Shown here: positions 56,122 through 64,000 of the stretch, piece after piece
Layout of the letters: each line of letters begins with the position of its first letter
Numbering within the stretch: the stretch's first letter is position 1
NCBI RefSeq assembly: GCF_002918555.1
Contig: NZ_PQMB01000001.1
Span: forward strand, 992,087 to 1,056,086
DNA from: Citrobacter amalonaticus
GTDB lineage: Bacteria; Pseudomonadota; Gammaproteobacteria; Enterobacterales; Enterobacteriaceae
Length of the DNA stretch: 64,000 nucleotides
Direction: 5' to 3'
Notes under the pieces: model-generated
Databases searched by the model: none
The model's input: the letters and a program-made list of their open reading frames with translations, nothing else
What the model was told of the DNA's origin: nothing
Made by a program: the position numbers and the translations under genes

Positions 56122-57669
56122 TTGAAAAAATTAAAGATTAATTATCTGTTCATCGGCATATTGACGCTGCTGTTGGCAGCGGCCCTCTGGCCATCCATCC
56201 CCTGGTTCGGAAAAGCCGACAACCGCATCGCCGCGATTCAGTCGCGGGGAGAACTGCGCGTGAGCACCATAAACTCGCCGCTTACCTGGTCCACACTCAA
56301 CGGTAAAGACTATGGACTGGATTACGAACTGGCCCAACAGTTCGCCAGTTATCTTGGTGTGAAGCTGAAAGTCACCGTACGCCAGAACATCAGCCAGCTG
56401 TTTGACGACCTGGACAACGGCAATGCCGACCTGCTGGCTGCGGGTCTGGTTTACAACAGCGAGCGCGTGAAGAATTACCAGCCTGGCCCCACCTATTACT
56501 CTGTCTCCCAGCAGCTCGTTTACAAGGTCGGACAGTATCGTCCCCGTACGCTGGACAGCGTGAGCGCGGATCGGCTCACCATTGCCCCAGGGCAGGTGGT
56601 GATCAATGACCTGCAGGCGCTAAAAGAGAGTAAATTCCCCGAACTGGGCTGGAAGGTTGACGCCAGAAAAGGGTCGACAGAACTGCTTGATGCGGTGATT
56701 TCCGGCGATCTGGATTATACCATCGCCGATTCTGTCGCGATCAGCCTGTACCAACGCGTACACCCTGAGCTGGCGGTGGCGCTGGACGTTACCGATGAAC
56801 AGCCCGTGACCTGGTTTAGCCCGCTGGATAATGACAACACGCTCTCTGCCGCCCTGCTCGACTTCTTCAACTCTATAAATGAAGACGGGTCGCTGGCGCG
56901 GCTGGAAGAAAAGTATCTGGGACACGGGGCCGACTTCGATTATGTCGATACCCGCACCTTCCTGCGCGCGGTGGATGCGGTATTGCCGGAACTGAAGCCA
57001 CTGTTTGAAAAACACGCTCAGGAAATTGACTGGCGACTGCTGGCCGCCATCGCCTACCAGGAATCACACTGGGACGCCCAGGCAACGTCGCCAACCGGCG
57101 TGCGCGGGATGATGATGCTGACCAAAAATACCGCCCAAAGTCTGGGACTGACTGACCGGACCGATGCGGAACAGAGCATCAGCGGCGGCGCGCGATATCT
57201 CCAGGACATGATGAGGAAAGTGCCGGATACCGTGCCGGAAAATGAGCGTATCTGGTTCGCACTGGCGGCATACAATATGGGCTATGCACATATGCTCGAC
57301 GCCCGGACGCTGACGGTTAAGACGAAGGGAAACCCGGACAGCTGGGCCGACGTTAAACAACGCCTGCCGCTGCTCAGTCAGAAACCGTATTACAGCAAAC
57401 TGACCTACGGCTACGCACGCGGACACGAAGCCTATGCCTATGTGGAGAATATCCGTAAATATCAGATAAGCCTCGTGGGTTATTTGCAGGAGAAAGAAAA
57501 GCAGAAAGCGGAAACGATGAAACTGGCGCAGGACTACCCCGCCGTATCGCCAGATGAGTTCGATAATGAGAAGTTCCCGCTCTCCTCATTTCTTTCGCAA
57601 ACATCATCAAACTATCTGACGCACTCTCCTTCTCTGCTGTTCTCAACGCAGAAGAAGGAGGAAAAATAA
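56122..57669 (+). CDS. mltF: Membrane-bound lytic murein transglycosylase F
   Basis: MltF cleaves peptidoglycan glycan strands, forming 1,6-anhydro ends, at the outer membrane. The 515-residue product has an N-terminal hydrophobic segment ([18 protein letters not shown]), an extracellular-solute-binding-like domain (residues about 45-265) and a C-terminal SLT domain with catalytic E314 in [13 protein letters not shown] and the [12 protein letters not shown] motif. It starts with a TTG (56122). Divergent from purL. Confidence 0.95.
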   Translation: MKKLKINYLFIGILTLLLAAALWPSIPWFGKADNRIAAIQSRGELRVSTINSPLTWSTLNGKDYGLDYELAQQFASYLGVKLKVTVRQNISQLFDDLDNGNADLLAAGLVYNSERVKNYQPGPTYYSVSQQLVYKVGQYRPRTLDSVSADRLTIAPGQVVINDLQALKESKFPELGWKVDARKGSTELLDAVISGDLDYTIADSVAISLYQRVHPELAVALDVTDEQPVTWFSPLDNDNTLSAALLDFFNSINEDGSLARLEEKYLGHGADFDYVDTRTFLRAVDAVLPELKPLFEKHAQEIDWRLLAAIAYQESHWDAQATSPTGVRGMMMLTKNTAQSLGLTDRTDAEQSISGGARYLQDMMRKVPDTVPENERIWFALAAYNMGYAHMLDARTLTVKTKGNPDSWADVKQRLPLLSQKPYYSKLTYGYARGHEAYAYVENIRKYQISLVGYLQEKEKQKAETMKLAQDYPAVSPDEFDNEKFPLSSFLSQTSSNYLTHSPSLLFSTQKKEEK

Positions 57670-57680
57670 AGAGATGATCT

Positions 57681-58296
<616 letters not shown>

Positions 58297-58321
58297 TCAG
58301 GGTAAACCCAGGCGCTCTGGT

Positions 58322-58957
58322 TTATTCGAGTTGCTGGAGTTCGCCCCGGGGCGTGACGCGCCAGCGATGTTCACAGAAATAGAGCAGCGGATTATCCTGC
58401 TTGCTGTCGCTGTAACCACTGTAAAGGCGCAGCGGCGCGCCAATCTGACGCTCCAGCTGTGTGACCTTCTCATGCCCCAGGCAGCGCATAGTCAGCAGCC
58501 AGCCGCCGTAGCCGCGCTGCATCTGACTGGCGATCAGATTAACGCGCGGCAGCCACGGCGTATCAAAATAAACCTGCTCCACCAGCGACTGCGGGGAACC
58601 GGTAATCAGCCAGATATCGGCATCAGAGCTTAACAGGTAGGTCGTCAGACGCTCCTGCACCAGTGGAAATGCCGTGACGTTATCGCGAAACCAGCGCACA
58701 AAGTCGGCCTGATGCGCCTTCAGACGCTCTTCGCTGCGACCAAACGTACATCCCCAGAGCAGCAAACTCATCGGCCAGCGAGCGGCACGTCCTTTTATTA
58801 GCAGCGCCACCGCAATAACCGGTAACAAAGGCAGCACAAGCAACGCATTCAATGGCTGGCGACGGAGTAAATAGCGCAGGAAACTACCGAACATGTCCTG
58901 CTGATGTAATGTACCGTCCAAATCAAAAAATACGACGCGACGCTCCTGACTGATCAA
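58322..58957 (-). CDS. pgpC: Phosphatidylglycerophosphatase C
   Basis: PgpC dephosphorylates phosphatidylglycerol phosphate in the inner membrane. The 211-residue product is a HAD-family phosphatase: FFDLDGTLHQQDM (nucleophile Asp), LITGSPQSLVEQ and the SGYSDSKQDNPLL region; a hydrophobic segment (LLVLPLLPVIAVALLI) anchors it. Between murP (stop 3 bases away) and tadA. Confidence 0.93.
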   Translation of the reverse strand: MISQERRVVFFDLDGTLHQQDMFGSFLRYLLRRQPLNALLVLPLLPVIAVALLIKGRAARWPMSLLLWGCTFGRSEERLKAHQADFVRWFRDNVTAFPLVQERLTTYLLSSDADIWLITGSPQSLVEQVYFDTPWLPRVNLIASQMQRGYGGWLLTMRCLGHEKVTQLERQIGAPLRLYSGYSDSKQDNPLLYFCEHRWRVTPRGELQQLE

Positions 58958-58960
58958 ACC

Positions 58961-60325
58961 TTACTCCTCTGGATCGTTGAACCCCAACAGCCAGGTAAAC
59001 AGAAACCCGGCGATAACCGCTACCAGATAGCCTAACAGATAGAACATCACTTTTCCGGTAACAATCGTCAACGCCAGCGGTAATCCTGAAATGCCAAAGG
59101 TGATGACCGTCGCCACTTTCCAGTAGCCGATCAGCGCCCCCCCCACCGCACCGCCCAGACAGGCGCCGATAAACGGTTTACCCAGCGGGAGGGTCACCCC
59201 AAAAATCAGCGGTTCGCCAATGCCGAGCAGTCCCACCGGCAGCGCGCCCTTAATCACTTTTTTCAACCGCGCATTGCGGGTTTTCATCAGTACGGCAATC
59301 GCCGCGCCAACCTGCCCCACGCCGGCCATAGAAAGAATAGGAAGCAATGCGTTGTAACCGTGAGCCTGCACCAGTTCAACATGAATCGGCACCAGCCCCT
59401 GATGCAATCCTGTCAGCACCAGCGGCAGGAAGCTACCCGCCAGCACTCCGCCGACCAGAAAACCGCCACGGTCGATAGCCCATGCAGCGCCATGCGCGAT
59501 AGATTCAGAGATCCACCCACCCAGCGGCTGAAGCACCACAATGGCAATCGTTCCGGTGATGATGGTGGTCAGCAATGGATTAAGGATCAGCTCCAGCGAC
59601 CCCGGAAGCACCTGGCGAAATTTACGCTCGATCCAGCACATCAGCGCCACCACCAGCAGCACGGCAATTACGCCACCGCGTCCTGGCTGTAGCGCCTCGC
59701 CAAACAGCGTTATCTGAGCCAGCTGCGGGCTGGAGAGAATTCCCGCCATCACGCCGCCCAACGCCAGCGAGCCACCAAATACTTTGGCGGTGTTAACCCC
59801 CACCAGAATATTCATAATGGCAAACACCGCGCTGCCGAAAATGCCCATCAGCCCCAGCATATTGGGGTAATGGGTGGCAAAGTCACCGACGATATCCGGA
59901 CGTTTGAGAATGTTGATAATGCCGGTAATCAGGCCGGAAGCGATAAACGCAGGAATAAGAGGAATAAAGACGTTTGCCAGCTTACGCAGCGCGTCGCTCA
60001 TTGGCGCTTTATACTTCGCTTTGGCCTGAGACTTCGTTCGCTCCATGTCGTCGATATCAGCCCGTTCACCGCCATTCGCCAGCAGCGCTCGCATCGCCTC
60101 CACCACCTGTGCCGCTCTGCCTGGCCCAACAATCAGCTGATGCTGTGCCCCCTGCTTCACATACCCGCTGACGCCAGGCAACAGTTTAAGACGTGGGATA
60201 TCAAGCCGTCCGTCATCCTTTACTTCCACCCTGACGCGGGTCATACAGTTTTCCAGACGCAGAATGTTATTTTCTCCGCCTATTCCCAGCAAGATCCCGC
60301 TGGCAAGCGCCGCCGTCTTATCCAT
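58961..60325 (-). CDS. murP: PTS EIIBC component, N-acetylmuramic acid type (MurP-like)
   Basis: The 454-residue product has an N-terminal EIIB domain with phosphorylated C27 (LRLENCMTRVRVEV) and an EIIC domain of 8-10 helices (FIPLIPAFIASGLITGI, GVHQGFIPV-like VLTGLHQGLVPIHVEL, GLLGIGEPLIFGVTLP). It would take up and phosphorylate a sugar at the 6 position with an EIIA from elsewhere (Crr). Neighbour murQ points to MurNAc or a related amino sugar. The layout is that of MurP, but the sequence is rather distant from K-12 MurP, suggesting a paralogue. Confidence 0.85.
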   Translation of the reverse strand: MDKTAALASGILLGIGGENNILRLENCMTRVRVEVKDDGRLDIPRLKLLPGVSGYVKQGAQHQLIVGPGRAAQVVEAMRALLANGGERADIDDMERTKSQAKAKYKAPMSDALRKLANVFIPLIPAFIASGLITGIINILKRPDIVGDFATHYPNMLGLMGIFGSAVFAIMNILVGVNTAKVFGGSLALGGVMAGILSSPQLAQITLFGEALQPGRGGVIAVLLVVALMCWIERKFRQVLPGSLELILNPLLTTIITGTIAIVVLQPLGGWISESIAHGAAWAIDRGGFLVGGVLAGSFLPLVLTGLHQGLVPIHVELVQAHGYNALLPILSMAGVGQVGAAIAVLMKTRNARLKKVIKGALPVGLLGIGEPLIFGVTLPLGKPFIGACLGGAVGGALIGYWKVATVITFGISGLPLALTIVTGKVMFYLLGYLVAVIAGFLFTWLLGFNDPEE

Positions 60326-60335
60326 AAATACCTCT

Positions 60336-61229
60336 TTAAAGTTCTAACGCTGCCCGCAAGAATCCCTGGTGGGCGGAGAGCTTTTCTCTGGCCGCAGTCG
60401 CGTCCAGTCCGGTAAGCGCCATCAGGATGGCAGGTTTTACGTCAAAATCGGTTTGTTTGAGTAACGTTTCAGCGTCTTCCCTGCTAATACCGGTCGCTTC
60501 CACCACCATCCGACCAGCACGGTCGATCAGTTTGACGTTGGTGGCTTTCATATCCACCATCAGGTTCTGATACACCTTGCCGAACTTCACCATGGCACCG
60601 GTGGAAATCATATTGAGCACCAGCTTCTGCGCCGTGCCTGATTTTAATCGCGTTGAGCCGGTGAGCGCCTCTGGCCCGACAACCGGTGAAATGGCGATCT
60701 CCGCCTCCTGGGCGACAGGAGAATCAGGATTGCAGGAGATAGCCACCGTCGTACACCCTGTCGTACGGGCATATTTCAGACCGCCGATAACGTAAGGCGT
60801 GCGTCCCGATGCCGCCAGTCCAACCACCAGATCTTCAGGTGCAAGAGCAAGAGCCTTAAGATCGTCTTCGCCAAGCTGCGGGCTGTCCTCCGCCCCTTCC
60901 ACGGCTTTCAGCAGCGCGCCGGGACCACCGGCGATCAATCCAACCACCAGCCCATGCGGCACGCCAAACGTCGGTGGACATTCGGAAGCATCCAGCACGC
61001 CAAGACGTCCACTGGTGCCAGCCCCCATATAAATAATGCGTCCTCCCGCCTTTAAAGCATCGGCAGCGGCGTCCACCGCACGCGCAACTTCCGGCAACGT
61101 GGCTTTTACTGCTTCCGCTACCAGCGTATCCTGTTGGTTAAAACGCTGAACCAGCTCAATGGTGGAGAGCGCGTCGAGATCCATTGTCTGCGGATTGCGG
61201 GTTTCTGAAACTAAAGTACCGAGATTCAT
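60336..61229 (-). CDS. murQ: N-acetylmuramic acid 6-phosphate etherase (MurQ-like)
   Basis: MurQ splits D-lactate from MurNAc 6-phosphate to give GlcNAc 6-phosphate. The 297-residue SIS-domain product keeps the two catalytic glutamates E83 ([11 protein letters not shown]) and E114 (EGAEDS) and the signature [13 protein letters not shown]. It is followed by murP ten bases later and is divergent from yfhH. Confidence 0.93.
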   Translation of the reverse strand: MNLGTLVSETRNPQTMDLDALSTIELVQRFNQQDTLVAEAVKATLPEVARAVDAAADALKAGGRIIYMGAGTSGRLGVLDASECPPTFGVPHGLVVGLIAGGPGALLKAVEGAEDSPQLGEDDLKALALAPEDLVVGLAASGRTPYVIGGLKYARTTGCTTVAISCNPDSPVAQEAEIAISPVVGPEALTGSTRLKSGTAQKLVLNMISTGAMVKFGKVYQNLMVDMKATNVKLIDRAGRMVVEATGISREDAETLLKQTDFDVKPAILMALTGLDATAAREKLSAHQGFLRAALEL

Positions 61230-61345
61230 TTTTATTCCTCAGGAATTTTTAATTCATATTAAGCGCCCATCATGGAATATTATATTCATCCGGGCGAGTG
61301 AAATTTTGTTTTGCAATCGCCATCACGTTTTCGCCAGGAGAGAGC

Positions 61346-62194
61346 ATGAACTGTTTGAATCGCATTCGTCAGCGTTACCAGGGACTCGCACAGAGTGATA
61401 AGAAGCTCGCGGACTATCTCCTTGCCCAGCCTGATAATGCACGGCATCTCAGCTCGCTGCAGCTTGCTGCCGAAGCCGGCGTCAGCCAGTCCAGCGTCGT
61501 TAAATTTGCGCAAAAACTGGGATTTAAAGGATTTCCGGCACTGAAACTGGCGATTATCGAAGCGCTGGCCAGCAGCCCGAATCCCCATTCTGTGCCGGTA
61601 CATAATCAAATCCGTGGCGACGACCCCATGCTCATCGTCGGGGAGAAACTTATTCAGGAGAACGTGGCGGCCATGCACGCCACGCTGGATGTCAACAGCG
61701 AAGAAAAGCTACTTGAAGGCGTGGCGATGCTACGTGCCGCACGCCGTATCGTCCTGACTGGCATCGGCGCCTCCGGTCTGGTTGCGCAAAACCTTGCCTG
61801 GAAATTAATGAAGATTGGTTTTAATGCCGTCGTTGAGCATGATATGCACGCCCTGCTGGCGACGGTGCAGGCGCTGGCGCCGGACGATCTGCTGCTGGCC
61901 ATTTCTTATAGCGGCGAACGTCGGGAGCTTAATCTGGCAGCGGATGAAACATTACGCGCCGGCGCGAGTATCCTTGCGATCACCGGATTTACGCCCAACG
62001 CCCTGCAACAACGCGCAACCCGCTGTCTTTATACCATCGCCGAGGAGCAGGCCACGCGCAGCGCCGCCATCTCTTCGACACATGCGCAAATGATGCTGGC
62101 CGACCTGCTCTTTATGGCGCTGGTACAGCAGGATCTGGCACATGCCCCGGAGCGCATTCGCCACAGCGAGGCGCTGGTAAAAAAACTGGTCTGA
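61346..62194 (+). CDS. yfhH: YfhH, RpiR-family regulator (likely of murQP)
   Basis: A 282-residue RpiR/MurR-type regulator: an N-terminal HTH (SDKKLADYLL, AAEAGVSQSSVVKFAQKLGF) and a C-terminal SIS domain (VLTGIGASGLVAQNLAWKL, AISYSGERRELNLA) that would bind a sugar phosphate. The frame is open earlier; ATG 61346 after CAGGAGAG gives the family start MNCLNRIRQRY. Divergent from murQ by 116 bases, so a natural regulator of murQP. Confidence 0.93.
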   Translation: MNCLNRIRQRYQGLAQSDKKLADYLLAQPDNARHLSSLQLAAEAGVSQSSVVKFAQKLGFKGFPALKLAIIEALASSPNPHSVPVHNQIRGDDPMLIVGEKLIQENVAAMHATLDVNSEEKLLEGVAMLRAARRIVLTGIGASGLVAQNLAWKLMKIGFNAVVEHDMHALLATVQALAPDDLLLAISYSGERRELNLAADETLRAGASILAITGFTPNALQQRATRCLYTIAEEQATRSAAISSTHAQMMLADLLFMALVQQDLAHAPERIRHSEALVKKLV

Positions 62195-62885
<691 letters not shown>

Positions 62886-62886
<1 letters not shown>

Positions 62887-63617
62887 TAGCCGCGTGCTTC
62901 CAGCATCAGACGCTTCATTTCAGCCACTGCCTCTTTCAGACCGCTCATGACGGCACGTCCGATAATGGCATGACCGATATTCAGCTCGTGCATCTGTGGC
63001 AGCGCAGCAATCGCTTTCACGTTATGATAGGTCAGGCCGTGGCCTGCGTTCACTTTCAGCCCCAGGCTTGCCGCAAAGGTTGCCGCTTTCGCAATACGAG
63101 CCAGCTCCAGTGCCTGCTCAGCGTCGGTTTTCGCATCCGCATAGCAACCTGTATGAATTTCGATGTACGGCGCGCCCACTTCCGCAGCCGCTTTAATCTG
63201 CGTCTCATCGGCATCAATAAACAGCGACACCTGAATACCGGCGTCAGCCAGACGTTTGCAGGCATCACGCATCTTGTCGCGCTGGCCTGCCACATCCAGA
63301 CCGCCTTCAGTGGTCACTTCCTGGCGTTTTTCCGGTACCAGACAACAAAAATGCGGCTGCGTTTCAACGGCGATCGCCAGCATCTCTTCGGTTACCGCCA
63401 TTTCCAGATTCATCCGCGTATCCAGCGTCTGACGCAAAATGCGCACGTCGCGGTCGGTGATATGACGACGGTCCTCACGCAGGTGTACCGTGATCCCATC
63501 AGCCCCTGCCTGCTCCGCGATAAACGCCGCCTGAACCGGATCCGGATAAGCGGTGCCGCGTGCATTACGTAAAGTGGCAATATGGTCAATGTTGACGCCT
63601 AACAGTAATTCAGCCAT
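62886..63617 (-). CDS. pdxJ: Pyridoxine 5'-phosphate synthase
   Basis: PdxJ condenses 3-amino-1-hydroxyacetone phosphate with deoxyxylulose 5-phosphate to give pyridoxine 5'-phosphate. The 243-residue barrel protein shows [28 protein letters not shown] and the ending [12 protein letters not shown]. It is downstream of recO on the same strand, after a long ERIC-type spacer. Confidence 0.97.
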
Positions 63618-63639
63618 GACAATCCTCGTTAATCATTAT

Positions 63640-63903
63640 CCCCGTCATACTTCAGGCTGCAGGTTTATTGGCTTTACTCGCTCACCCCAGTCACATACTC
63701 ATGTACGCTCCTGGGATGTATGAGGGACATCCATGTCCCTCACCGAAGGCAGCCTTTGGCTGTTCAAATTCGTTCCTGACGAATTTGTCCCCGTGTCGCC
63801 GTGTTACCCGGCCTTCGGCCTCGCCCCTTCGGGGGCCAGCGCAAGCGCTGTTCGAAACGACTACGCCGTTTTGTCCTGCAACTCGAATTATTTAAGGTAT
63901 ATT
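63640..63903. repeat. ERIC element with an internal array of hairpins
   Basis: The left part is standard ERIC (CGTCATACTTCAGGCTGCAG, CTCGCTCACCCCAGTCACAT, GTACGCTCCTGGGAT up to about 63717), the right end is TGTCCTGCAACTCGAATTAT and GGTATA (63873-63901). In place of the usual 18-base segment lies an insert of about 155 bases (63717-63871) with six successive hairpins: 63722-63741, 63743-63759, 63766-63786, 63810-63820, 63823-63836 and 63837-63850. A shortened copy of the insert occurs in the ERIC at 2.2 kb. Confidence 0.85.
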
Positions 63904-64000
63904 CGTTTTTACTGCACGTTTGGGTATAAATTGCCGAAACAGCTCCCGGCTTTTTAACGGCTTGCCCCCAAGATACGGCTTTAGCGCCATGCGGGTAAAG
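63892..64000 (-). CDS. recO: RecO, recombination/repair protein (C-terminal end, runs off window)
   Basis: RecO helps load RecA on SSB-covered DNA together with RecR. Only the last 35 or so residues lie here: [20 protein letters not shown] then [15 protein letters not shown] and stop. This fits the known RecO tail up to the KRAVKT segment; the last residues and the TAA come from the ERIC element, unlike the KTHYE ending of K-12. Confidence 0.93.
   Translation of the reverse strand, partial: FTRMALKPYLGGKPLKSRELFRQFIPKRAVKTNIP

Noticed and set aside
63717-63871. Possible CRISPR-like or attenuator array from the run of hairpins
   Set aside because: The hairpins differ in sequence, there are no equal spacers, and both ends are ERIC; it is an insert in a repeat.

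Overview
The window is chromosomal DNA from an enterobacterium close to Escherichia, Salmonella and especially Citrobacter. Nearly every protein can be aligned by memory to an E. coli K-12 counterpart at high similarity, and the order rodZ-rlmN-ndk-pbpC-yfhM-sseA-sseB-pepB-isc-trmJ-suhB ... csiE-hcaT-yph-glyA-hmp-glnB-glrR-qseG-glrK-glmY-purL-mltF-tadA-yfhH-yfhL-acpS-pdxJ-recO is the K-12 order with local differences. ERIC and REP repeats fill many of the spacers. I favour a Citrobacter-like genus but cannot prove it from the sequence. There is no phage, no intact insertion sequence, no CRISPR array and no tRNA or rRNA gene.

Layout. 1-13.6 kb: envelope and housekeeping genes (RodZ, the RlmN methylase, Ndk, the penicillin-binding protein PbpC with its alpha-2-macroglobulin partner YfhM, SseA, SseB, PepB). 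13.7-19.7 kb: the complete Fe-S assembly operon iscRSUA-hscBA-fdx-iscX (minus strand) with two tandem IscR boxes upstream; it is interrupted by ERIC elements between iscS and iscU and between iscA and hscB. 19.8-21.5 kb: divergent trmJ and suhB.

21.6-30.4 kb is an accessory block sitting where K-12 has yfhR. It contains a two-gene zinc-type transporter (zevA-zevB, minus strand) and, divergent from it, a six-gene sugar module: an LsrB/RhaS-type binding protein, a double ATPase, two permeases, an FGGY kinase and a SIS-domain isomerase. 30.6-33 kb: csiE and a solitary hcaT without the hca dioxygenase genes. 33.1-43.9 kb: the yph cluster, a second sugar or polyol ABC system with an epimerase-like protein, a zinc dehydrogenase, a 1093-residue YphG and a ROK regulator, plus yphA.

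43.9-58 kb: a 56-residue lipoprotein missed by ORF length cut-offs, glyA and hmp with PurR and NsrR sites, the glnB-glrR-qseG-glrK regulatory genes, the sRNA GlmY with a sigma-54 promoter and three GlrR-type sites, purL with a PurR site, mltF and tadA. 58.3-62.2 kb: pgpC and a murQP-like pair divergent from its likely regulator yfhH. 62.2-64 kb: yfhL, acpS, pdxJ and the C-terminus of recO.

The most unusual things seen are the hairpin-rich insert carried by two ERIC elements (2.2 kb and 63.7 kb), the kinase-plus-SIS-isomerase sugar module of unknown substrate, the zevAB pair with a perfect hairpin in its leader, the ERIC insertions within the isc operon, stop codons of recO and tadA supplied by repeats, and the small lipoprotein gene.
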